NCBI RefSeq assembly: GCF_900187385.1
Contig: NZ_FYEY01000001.1
Location: 7,440,001-7,504,000 of the forward strand
Length of the DNA stretch: 64,000 bases
Direction: 5' to 3'
Origin: Streptomyces sp. 2114.4
GTDB taxonomy: Bacteria; Actinomycetota; Actinomycetes; Streptomycetales; Streptomycetaceae
Below are positions 51,730-59,021 of this stretch, one piece after another. Under the pieces are notes generated by a model. It saw nothing but the letters and a program-made list of their open reading frames with translations. It did not search any database and was not told where the DNA came from. Numbering within the stretch: the first letter of the stretch is position 1; each line of letters begins with the position of its first letter. The translations under genes and the position numbers were made by a program.

Positions 51730-51771
51730 GACGGCCGGCCGCCGCTCCGCCAGGACTGTTAACTTGGCGCC

Positions 51772-52329
51772 ATGCCTGTGCCGATGGATGCCTTCGACGA
51801 GATCCGGCCCGCCGTGGAGTGCCTGGACCTGCTGACCGCGCCGGTGGCCGACGCGCTGCGCTCCTGGAGCGGATCCGTACCGGTCGAGGAGGTGCGCTTC
51901 GTCGACACGGACCCGGCCGTCGCGGACACCGCCCTGCTCGTCGAGCGCCACGGCTCCTGGCTCCTGGAGCAGTCCGCGAACTGCGTGGTGGTGGCCGGCA
52001 AGCGCGGCGGCGAGACCACCCTGGCCGCCTGTGTCGTCCTCTCGCACACCCGCGCCGACGTCAATGGCGTGGTGCGGCGTCATCTGGGCGCCCGCAAGGC
52101 CTCGTTCGCGCCGATGGACCGGGCGGTCGGTGAGAGCGGGATGGAGTACGGCGGGATCACCCCGATCGGCCTGCCCGCCGGCTGGCCGCTGCTGCTGGAC
52201 CCGGCCGTCGCCGACATCTCCTACGCCCTGATCGGCAGTGGCAGCCGCCGCGGCAAGCTCATCGTGCCCGGTAAGGCACTGGCCGAACTGCCCGGAGCCA
52301 CGGTCCTGGAGGGGCTGGCAACCGCCTAG
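51772..52329 (+). CDS. YbaK/EbsC-type aminoacyl-tRNA deacylase
   Basis: 185 residues. NCVVVAGKRGGETTLAACVV, DVNGVVRRHLGARKASFAPM and GESGMEYGGITPIGLPAGWP match the YbaK/ProX editing fold, which hydrolyses mischarged tRNAs. The Lys of AGKRGG is the conserved substrate-binding residue. It follows the XRE gene at short distance but the link is probably accidental. Confidence 0.87.
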   Translation: MPVPMDAFDEIRPAVECLDLLTAPVADALRSWSGSVPVEEVRFVDTDPAVADTALLVERHGSWLLEQSANCVVVAGKRGGETTLAACVVLSHTRADVNGVVRRHLGARKASFAPMDRAVGESGMEYGGITPIGLPAGWPLLLDPAVADISYALIGSGSRRGKLIVPGKALAELPGATVLEGLATA

Positions 52330-52395
52330 GACCGGCCCGAAGCCCGGTCGTCGAACTCCGTCCGGCCGCTCGGCTGCCCGTCCGCTCAGCCGGTC

Positions 52396-52628
52396 CTACG
52401 GGGTGGACGTGCCGGAGGGCGGCTCCAGCGGCAGCGCGGTGGGGTGCTCGGTGAATCCCCCACGCCGGTACAACGGCTCGGCATCGTCGGTGGCATGGAG
52501 GTCGCCCGGGTGATGCCCCGCTCCCAACTCCCGGGAACATCACGCCCGTTCATGGCGAGGGACATCAGACGGCGCGACCGGACCAGCTCGGCGGCGTCCT
52601 CGGGCACAGCCGCCCGCATCCGGCTCAT
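52396..52628 (-). pseudogene. GNAT acetyltransferase relic with the middle deleted
   Basis: The N-terminus (MRAAVPEDAAELVRSRRLMS, NGRDVPGSWER) is read in one frame from 52628. Its C-terminus (DLHATDDAEPLYRRGGFTEH, PTALPLEPPSGTSTP, then TAG at 52396) is in another frame, joined near 52510. In intact GNATs about 100 residues including the acetyl-CoA site lie between. The gene is dead. It accounts for the gene-free 52330-52798. Confidence 0.78.
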
Positions 52629-52798
52629 GCCCGGGCGCTCACGCATCCGCCGCTCAGCCCCAACGGGGCAATGTCCCTCACGCACCACTTGCGCACGGGG
52701 CGGAGGCCCGGCTCGCGGGATCCTTCGATTGGCCGGGGCAGGCGTCCAAGCACCGCAAACAGGCCCCCACAGGCCCCCGGTGTGGCTACGGTGAGTGC

Positions 52799-53026
52799 AT
52801 GACCGGTAACGATGGCGACAGTGATCACGTCACTCGGATTCTCCATGCGGCCACCCAGGGCCGCGAAGGGAAGGCCGTCCTGTGTGATCGCTGCGATATG
52901 CCCCTGATCTTCACCGGGCGAGAGCGCGCCACCAGCGTGCAAACGCCCATGGTGGTCATCACCGGCCACTGCCCGAACGCCGAGTGTTCCGACGACGGGA
53001 GCCCGCACCGGCACCCCGAGGAATGA
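52799..53026 (+). CDS. Small hypothetical protein with four Cys
   Basis: 75 residues: VTRILHAATQGREGKAVLCD, RCDMPLIFTGRERATSVQTP, MVVITGHCPNAECSDDGSPH. The CDRC and CPNAEC pairs could bind one zinc. No family recognised. GTGAGTGC precedes the ATG. Confidence 0.55.
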   Translation: MTGNDGDSDHVTRILHAATQGREGKAVLCDRCDMPLIFTGRERATSVQTPMVVITGHCPNAECSDDGSPHRHPEE

Positions 53027-53051
53027 GCACGGGGCGTCCCAAGCCCGCCGC

Positions 53052-53459
53052 TCAGCGCAAACGGGGTATCTCGATCGCCGGGCAGCGATCCATCACCATG
53101 GCGAGCCCGGAGTCGTGCACCCGGTCCCAGGCCGCCTCGTCGACCACCCCGAGCTGAAACCAGACGGCCTTGGCCCCGACCGCCACGGCCTCGTCGGCGA
53201 TGCCGCCCGCCTGCTCGCTGTTGACGAACACATCGACCACATCGACCGGGAAGGGAATGGCGGCCAGCGACGGGTACCCCTGCTCACCGTGCACCGTCTC
53301 CGCCTTCGGATGCACCGGCACGATCCGCTTGCCGTAACGCTGCAGCACCTCGGCGACGCCGTGCGCCGCACGCTGCTCATTGCCCGACAGGCCCACGACG
53401 GCCCAGGTGTCGCCGAGTTCGGTGAGGATCTTGCGGATCGTGCTGGGGTCGCCGTACAC
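53052..53459 (-). CDS. CoA-binding-domain protein
   Basis: 135 residues from a GTG with GGAGG upstream. TWAVVGLSGNEQRAAHGVAE and YGKRIVPVHPKAETVHGEQG, then VDVVDVFVNSEQAGGIADEA and VWFQLGVVDEAAWDRVHDSG match the CoA_binding (YccU-like) family. Binds CoA or a nucleotide; role unknown. Confidence 0.9.
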   Translation of the reverse strand: MYGDPSTIRKILTELGDTWAVVGLSGNEQRAAHGVAEVLQRYGKRIVPVHPKAETVHGEQGYPSLAAIPFPVDVVDVFVNSEQAGGIADEAVAVGAKAVWFQLGVVDEAAWDRVHDSGLAMVMDRCPAIEIPRLR

Positions 53460-53597
53460 GCACTGCCTCCTGCGGGTGGAAGGGTCCTGTGCCGGACAAC
53501 GGACGGCGGGACCCGGAGATTCCCGTTGCGGGCGATGGCGCGACGGCGCGGCGGTGCGGTCGTGGGGCGCGCCACGACCGGCGCGCGCCGGACGGCA

Positions 53598-53629
53598 AAC
53601 GCCCCGCCCGAAGGGGAAGACGGGCGGGG
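53598..53629 (-). terminator. Hairpin terminator after the SseB-like gene
   Basis: CGCCCCGCCCG (53598-53608) pairs exactly with 53619-53629 around a 10-base loop. It lies 20 bases beyond the stop at 53650. Confidence 0.75.
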
Positions 53630-53649
53630 CGGGTCTTCGGTGCCGCGGC

Positions 53650-54438
53650 TCAGTTGGCGCCGCGGGCCATACCGCTGCCGGCCATTCCGGCTCCGACGGC
53701 GGTGCTGCCCTTCGCGGCGCGGGCCGGCTTGCCGATCCCCCGGCCGCTGCCCACCGGCTCGGCCCCACCGGCCCCGGTACCCGGGCGCGGCGCCACGGGC
53801 ACGGTCGCGTCCCGCGGCTCATCGGCCGTTCCGGACACGCCGGCCAGCATGGCGCGCAGCTCCTCGGTGTCCACCAGCATGCTCACCGGACCGGTCGGGT
53901 TGAGGTACAGCGCATGCCCGGGCGGCAGCTGCTCGACGAGTGCGGCCACCGGCCGCCGGTCGTACAGCAGACGGCCCACCGATTCGAGGTAGCTCTGCGA
54001 GGTGTAGACAGGGATCACCGGAGTCCCCTCGGGCGAGGCGGCGGCCAGCGGCGTACCGGTCGCGGTCACCAGGACGGACACCTCCGCGCGCACCAGCGCC
54101 TCGGAGACGGCCTCTCCCGGACCGTAGCCGGTCGCGGCGAGCTGTAGTGCGCTGTCGACCGCATCGGTCGGCTCCGCCCAGTCCAGCATCTGCGGCGACG
54201 GCCGGTACTCCGGATTGTCGCGCCACTCGACGATCTCGCCGGACGCGTCCGAGCGCCACTGCCCGATCAGCGCCCAGAGGGGCGGTGGCCCCTCTCCCTG
54301 CCAGGTCAGATCCACCATGGCCAGCCAGTGATCGGGTGCCTGGCGTGCCGCCTCGATGACCTCCGGTGGGGGCTCGGGCATCTCCTCGCCCGTGACGGGA
54401 ACGCCCGCCGTCATCGCCGACTGTGTGCTCTCTTCCAT
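53650..54438 (-). CDS. Type VII secretion system-associated protein (SseB-like)
   Basis: 262 residues. MPEPPPEVIEAARQAPDHWL, LTWQGEGPPPLWALIGQWRS and GEIVEWRDNPEYRPSPQMLD are the pattern of Streptomyces proteins annotated as T7SS-associated. The second half (ATGTPLAAASPEGTPVIPVY, TSQSYLESVGRLLYDRRPVA, LNPTGPVSMLVDTEELRAML) is an SseB-type domain. The C-terminal ~60 residues are Gly/Ala-rich. No ESX genes are in this window. GGAGGG precedes the ATG. Confidence 0.75.
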   Translation of the reverse strand: MEESTQSAMTAGVPVTGEEMPEPPPEVIEAARQAPDHWLAMVDLTWQGEGPPPLWALIGQWRSDASGEIVEWRDNPEYRPSPQMLDWAEPTDAVDSALQLAATGYGPGEAVSEALVRAEVSVLVTATGTPLAAASPEGTPVIPVYTSQSYLESVGRLLYDRRPVAALVEQLPPGHALYLNPTGPVSMLVDTEELRAMLAGVSGTADEPRDATVPVAPRPGTGAGGAEPVGSGRGIGKPARAAKGSTAVGAGMAGSGMARGAN

Positions 54439-54592
54439 GCAGCCCTCCGCAAACCCGCCGTTCCTACACGTACGAGCGGGGCCCCGGAAACACGAGGCTC
54501 TCGCACTGACCTCACAGTGCCCACGGCCGGGGCGGACGTCGCACCGACGCACCGTGCGGACGGGGTGGGTACGCCGCTCGGCCGTGCGCTCT

Positions 54593-54634
54593 GCGCCCGT
54601 ACGGCGGACACCCGCGCCCGTACGGCGGACACCC
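54593..54634. repeat. Tandem 21-bp direct repeat
   Basis: GCGCCCGTACGGCGGACACC plus C occurs twice without a gap, at 54593-54613 and 54614-54634. It lies in the 263-base gap between the SseB-like gene and yigZ. Confidence 0.8.
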
Positions 54635-54701
54635 CAGCGCGGCGCGGTCCGGCCCGGCCGGCCGGTATCCGCATGTCACAGGGGCCGCATAGGCTGGTCC
54701 G

Positions 54702-55328
54702 ATGCAGGAGCAGTACCGCACGCTCGCGCGCGAGGGCGTCCATGAGATCGAGATCAACAAGTCCCGCTTCCTCTGCGCGCTCGCGCCCGTCGCGACCGAG
54801 GCCGAGGCCCAGGACTTCATCGCGCGCATCCGCAAGGAGCACCCCACCGCCCGCCATCACTGCTTCGCCTACGTCCTGGGCGCCGACGGCGGCATCCAGA
54901 AGGCGAGCGACGACGGCGAGCCGGGCGGCACCGCGGGCGTACCGATGCTGCAGATGCTGGTGCGCCGCGAGGTCCGCTTTGTCGTCGCCGTCGTCACCCG
55001 CTACTTCGGCGGCGTCAAACTGGGCGCCGGCGGCCTCATCCGGGCGTACGGCGGCGTCGTCGGCGAGGCACTGGACGCGCTGGGCACGGTCACCCGGCAG
55101 CGCTTCCGCCTGGTGACGGTCACCGTCGACCACCAGCGCGCGGGCCGGGTGGAGAACGATCTGCGCATGACGGGGCGGGCGGTGCGTGAGGTCACCTACG
55201 GGGCAGAGGTCCGGATGGAGATCGGACTGCCGGAGGCCGACCTCGAGGCCTTCCGTGGCTGGCTCGCGGACACCACCGCCGGCACGGCGAGGCTGGAGCT
55301 CGGCGGCGAGGCGTACGGCGACCTCTGA
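54702..55328 (+). CDS. yigZ: YigZ/IMPACT-family protein
   Basis: 208 residues. EIEINKSRFLCALAPVATEA, HPTARHHCFAYVLGADGGIQ, ASDDGEPGGTAGVPMLQMLV and VTRYFGGVKLGAGGLIRAYG are the hallmark motifs. Family members bind ribosomes or nucleic acids (UPF0029). Single gene. Confidence 0.93.
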   Translation: MQEQYRTLAREGVHEIEINKSRFLCALAPVATEAEAQDFIARIRKEHPTARHHCFAYVLGADGGIQKASDDGEPGGTAGVPMLQMLVRREVRFVVAVVTRYFGGVKLGAGGLIRAYGGVVGEALDALGTVTRQRFRLVTVTVDHQRAGRVENDLRMTGRAVREVTYGAEVRMEIGLPEADLEAFRGWLADTTAGTARLELGGEAYGDL

Positions 55329-55488
55329 CCGCCGGGCCCCGCGGCCCTGCCGCAGGGGGCGGCGGATACGGACCGGGCCGGAAAGTCCGGGACGTACCGG
55401 TGCGCCGGAGCGCCGATCGTGTCAGCCTGTGGCGCGGCGGGAAAAGGCCGCGAAACCGGTGTGCGCGCCGGCACGAGAAGGGGTCCCG

Positions 55489-56973
55489 ATGCCTGAACTC
55501 CTCGATGAGCGCGTGGGATTCGTGCGCCGGATCGGCCTGTTCCAGGCCACCGCCATCAACATGAGCCAGATGTGCGGCATCGGCCCCTTCGTGACCATCC
55601 CGCTCATGGTCGCCGCGTTCGGCGGGCCGCAGGCCGTGACCGGGTTCCTGGCCGGGGCGGTGCTTGCACTCGCGGACGGACTGGTCTGGGCCGAGCTGGG
55701 CGCGTCACTGCCGGGCGCGGGAGGCAGCTACGTCTATCTGCGGCAGGCGTTCCAGTACCGGACCGGCAAGCTGATGCCGTTTCTGTTCGTCTGGACGGCC
55801 ATGCTGTTCATCCCGCTCGGCATGTCCACCGGGGTGATCGGCTTCGTGCAGTACCTCGGCTACGTGTGGCCGGACATGAGCCCGGCGCAGGGCGACGTCG
55901 TGGGTCTCGTCGTCACGGTGGGCATCATCGCGCTGCTGTGGCGGCGGGTGGAGAACATCGCCAGGCTCACCGTCGTCCTGTGGACGGTGATGATCGCCTC
56001 CGTCCTGCTGGTCATCGCCGCGGCCTTCACCCACTTCAGCCCCGAGCGCGCCTTCACCTACCCCGCCCATGCCTTTGAGGTGACGTCCGGTCACTTCTGG
56101 GTCGGCTTCGCGGCCGGCCTGACGATCGGCATCTACGACTACCTCGGCTACAACACGATCGCGTACATGGGCGCCGAGATCAGACAGCCGGGACGCACGA
56201 TCCCCCGCGCCGTGATCACCTCGATCCTCGGGATCATGACGATCTATCTGCTGCTGCAGATCGGCACCCTGGGCGTCGTGGACTGGAAGGACATGCTCGA
56301 CCCGCACTCCACGGCGTCCTCCTCCGTCGCCTCCGCCGTGCTGGAGAAGGCCTGGGGCAAGGGCGCCGCCGACACCGTCACGGTGCTCATCCTCATCACC
56401 GCCGTCGCCTCCGTCTTCACCGGACTCCTCGGCGGCTCGCGGGTCCCCTACGACGCCGCCCGCGACCGGGTCTTCTTCCGCCCGTACGGCACACTGCACC
56501 CTCGTCACCGCTTCCCCGTGCTGGGCCTGCTGACCATGGGAGCCGTGATGGCCGTGGGCTTCCTCGTCGGACGGCACACCGACCTGGGCACCATCATCCA
56601 ACTGCTGACCACGGTCATGGTGCTCGTGCAGTCGCTGGCCCAGATCGCGGCGGTGACCGTGCTGCGCCGCCGTCAGCCGGGGCTGCGCCGCCCGTACCGG
56701 ATGTGGCTCTATCCGCTGCCGGGCTTCGTGGCGCTGGTCGGCTGGCTGGCGATCTACGGCTACGCGGACCGGAACTCGCCCGGCAGGCACCCCATCGAAT
56801 GGTCGCTGGCCTGGGTCGGTGCGGGTGTCGTGGCCTTCCTGGCCTGGGCCCGTTACGAGAAGGAGTGGCCGTTCGGGCCGAAGCGGATCAGCGAGGAGTA
56901 TCTGCACGGCGCCGAGCCCTCCGGGGGCCGGAGGGCAGAAAAGAGCCCGGGGCCGGGTCGTCTGCTCCGATGA
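55489..56973 (+). CDS. APC-family permease
   Basis: 494 residues with about 12 membrane helices. IGLFQATAINMSQMCGIGPF and LGASLPGAGGSYVYLRQAFQ are typical of APC transporters; IYDYLGYNTIAYMGAEIRQP is the helix 6 region. AGAAGGGG precedes the ATG. The C-terminal tail is cytoplasmic and overlaps one arm of a terminator hairpin. Amino acid or polyamine substrate, unknown. Confidence 0.88.
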   Translation: MPELLDERVGFVRRIGLFQATAINMSQMCGIGPFVTIPLMVAAFGGPQAVTGFLAGAVLALADGLVWAELGASLPGAGGSYVYLRQAFQYRTGKLMPFLFVWTAMLFIPLGMSTGVIGFVQYLGYVWPDMSPAQGDVVGLVVTVGIIALLWRRVENIARLTVVLWTVMIASVLLVIAAAFTHFSPERAFTYPAHAFEVTSGHFWVGFAAGLTIGIYDYLGYNTIAYMGAEIRQPGRTIPRAVITSILGIMTIYLLLQIGTLGVVDWKDMLDPHSTASSSVASAVLEKAWGKGAADTVTVLILITAVASVFTGLLGGSRVPYDAARDRVFFRPYGTLHPRHRFPVLGLLTMGAVMAVGFLVGRHTDLGTIIQLLTTVMVLVQSLAQIAAVTVLRRRQPGLRRPYRMWLYPLPGFVALVGWLAIYGYADRNSPGRHPIEWSLAWVGAGVVAFLAWARYEKEWPFGPKRISEEYLHGAEPSGGRRAEKSPGPGRLLR

Positions 56974-57013
56974 AGGTGGAAGGGCTGTCGGTGCAAACGG
57001 CCCGGCCCCGGGC
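56945..57013 (+). terminator. Hairpin straddling the permease stop codon
   Basis: GCCCGGGGCCGGG (56945-56957), inside the permease coding end, pairs exactly with 57001-57013 after the stop. The stop codon (56971-56973) lies in the loop. Confidence 0.6.
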
Positions 57014-57036
57014 CTGCGTGATGCGTGTGTCGGTGA

Positions 57037-57079
57037 CCGTCCCGGGTGGGGCCGTGGTGACCGGCCGCACCCGGGACGG
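57037..57079 (-). terminator. Hairpin terminator of the chaplin gene
   Basis: CCGTCCCGGGTG (57037-57048) pairs exactly with 57068-57079 around a 19-base loop. It lies 8 bases past the chaplin stop at 57088. Confidence 0.7.
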
Positions 57080-57087
57080 ATCGGGGG

Positions 57088-57468
57088 CTAGCGCATCAGG
57101 CCGCCGCCGCCGGTGTGGATACCGCCGGCCGGGTGGTGCTTCTTGTGGTGGTGCTTCACGACGCGCTTGATGACGTGCTTGGTGACGTGCTTGGTGACGT
57201 GGCGGTGCACGATCACCCGGCGCTCGACGTTGCCGTTGAAGCAGGTGTTACCGAAGGCCGGGTTCAGCAGACCCCCGATGTTAACGGTGTTGCCGCACAG
57301 ATTGACCGGAATGTGGACCGGGATCTGAATCGCATTGCCCGACACCACTCCCGGTGAATTGGCCGCGCCGCCGGCCACGTCGCTGTCTGCGAACGCTACC
57401 GAAACGCCCCCCAGGGCAGTACCTGCCGCAAGAGCGGCCACAGCAGCCACCCGCGTGATCCGTGACAT
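57088..57468 (-). CDS. Chaplin with a His/Lys-rich C-terminal tail
   Basis: 126 residues. Signal peptide RITRVAAVAALAAGTALGGV (cleavage near AFADS). Residues 29-78 are one chaplin domain: DVAGGAANSPGVVSGNAIQI, PVHIPVNLCGNTVNIGGLLN, PAFGNTCFN, with the two conserved Cys (58 and 76). Chaplins are secreted, form amyloid fibrils and make aerial hyphae and spores hydrophobic. Short chaplins normally end here. This one carries ~45 more residues, with HVTKHVTKHVIKRVVKHHHK, KHHPAGG and a Gly-rich end, unlike a sorting signal. The DNA shows repeats (GACGTGCTTGGT twice). GGGAG precedes the ATG. Confidence 0.9.
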   Translation of the reverse strand: MSRITRVAAVAALAAGTALGGVSVAFADSDVAGGAANSPGVVSGNAIQIPVHIPVNLCGNTVNIGGLLNPAFGNTCFNGNVERRVIVHRHVTKHVTKHVIKRVVKHHHKKHHPAGGIHTGGGGLMR

Positions 57469-57854
57469 AACAAATCTCCCGATCGATCCAAGCGACTCAC
57501 TGCCGCTTCCTGGTACTTCCCTTCGGCGTATGCGGCCGCAACATGAGTAAACCCGGGATGGTTTCACGCTTTCGAGTGAAAAATGTGGTTAATGGTGCCT
57601 TATGTGCGTAAAGCGTCTGCTGGGGTGTGTGTTGCTGGGATGCCGGACCACAGAGTCCGGGCTCCGGTACGGCCGCCTCACGGCCGCATCGGGGCCGCAT
57701 GCCGCTGCCGGCCGCCCCGGACCATCGGCCCACCCGCCCCCACCGCAGGTGCGAGAATGAGGTCCGTGACGGGCGGGGTGGTTGTCGAAGCACACGCCGG
57801 CCGTGCCGACGCGTAGTCCACGGAGGGGAAGAACATGCTGGTCGGAGCCGCCAC

Positions 57855-59021
57855 GTGAGGCTTCTGCACACTTCCGACTGGCATCTGGGGCGGTCCTTCC
57901 ACCGCGTGAGCCTGCTCTCCGCACAGCGCGCCTTCCTCGATCATCTCGTCGAGACGGTGCGCGAGCGGGACATCGATGCGGTGCTGGTCGCGGGCGACGT
58001 CTACGACCGTGCCGTGCCGCCGCTCGCCGCTGTCGAGCTCTTCGACGACGCCCTGCACCGGCTCGCCGCCCTCAGGGTCCCGACCGTGATGATCTCCGGC
58101 AACCATGACTCCGCCCGCCGACTGGGGGTCGGTGCGGGGCTGATGGAGCAGGCCGGGATCCATCTCCGGACCGACCCGGCAGGCTGCGGCACCCCCGTGC
58201 TGCTCGCCGACGCCCACGGCCCGGTGGCGCTCTACGGCCTGCCGTATCTCGAACCCGCCATGGTGCGCGACACCCTCGGCGCGCAGCGGGCCGACCACGC
58301 GGAGGTGCTGGGCGCGGCGATGGAGCGGGTACGGGCCGACCTCGCCGGCCGGCCCGCGGGGACCCGCTCCGTGGTGCTGGCGCATGCGTTCGTCACCGGT
58401 GGTGCGGTCAGCGACAGCGAGCGCGACATCACCGTCGGCGGGGTCGCCTCCGTTCCGGTACCGGTGTTCGACGGGGTGGACTACGCCGCCCTCGGGCATC
58501 TGCACGGCTGTCAGACCCTCACCGAGCGGGTCCGCTACTCCGGATCGCCGCTCGCCTACTCCTTCTCCGAGGCCGGTCACCGCAAGTCGTCATGGATCGT
58601 CGAGCTCGACGCGGACGGCGCCGTGCAGGCGGAGCGGGTGGACTGCCCGGTGCCGCGGCCGCTGGCACGAATCCGCGGGCCGCTGGAGGAGTTGCTGGAG
58701 GACCCGGAACAGGCCCGGCACGAGGAGTCCTGGGTCGAGGCGACGCTCACCGACACCGTCCGGCCGCATGAGCCCATGGCCCGGCTCGCCCGGCGCTTCC
58801 CGCACATCGTCAGCCTGGTCTTCGACCCCGACGAGGGGCCCGGCCGCTCGGCCGCCTCGTATGCGCAGCGGCTGCGCGGGCGCAGTGACCAGGAGATCGC
58901 CGAGGACTTCGTGGAGCACGTGCGGTCCGGCCGGGCGGTCGATGAGCAGGAGCGGACCGAACTGCGCTCGGCGATCGACGAGGTGCGGGTGGATGACATG
59001 GTGGCCGAGGTGGCGCGTTGA
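57855..59021 (+). CDS. sbcD: Exonuclease SbcD (Mre11-like nuclease)
   Basis: 388 residues from a GTG (GGAG seven bases upstream). Metallophosphoesterase motifs: LLHTSDWHLGRSFH, VLVAGDVYDRAVPP, VMISGNHDSARRLG and ALGHLHGCQTL. With SbcC it processes DNA hairpins and protein-blocked ends. The stop overlaps the TTG of sbcC (TTGA). Confidence 0.95.
   Translation: MRLLHTSDWHLGRSFHRVSLLSAQRAFLDHLVETVRERDIDAVLVAGDVYDRAVPPLAAVELFDDALHRLAALRVPTVMISGNHDSARRLGVGAGLMEQAGIHLRTDPAGCGTPVLLADAHGPVALYGLPYLEPAMVRDTLGAQRADHAEVLGAAMERVRADLAGRPAGTRSVVLAHAFVTGGAVSDSERDITVGGVASVPVPVFDGVDYAALGHLHGCQTLTERVRYSGSPLAYSFSEAGHRKSSWIVELDADGAVQAERVDCPVPRPLARIRGPLEELLEDPEQARHEESWVEATLTDTVRPHEPMARLARRFPHIVSLVFDPDEGPGRSAASYAQRLRGRSDQEIAEDFVEHVRSGRAVDEQERTELRSAIDEVRVDDMVAEVAR

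Noticed and set aside
54411..55133. Minus-strand ORF antisense to yigZ
   Set aside because: No domain, and the plus strand encodes a clear YigZ protein.
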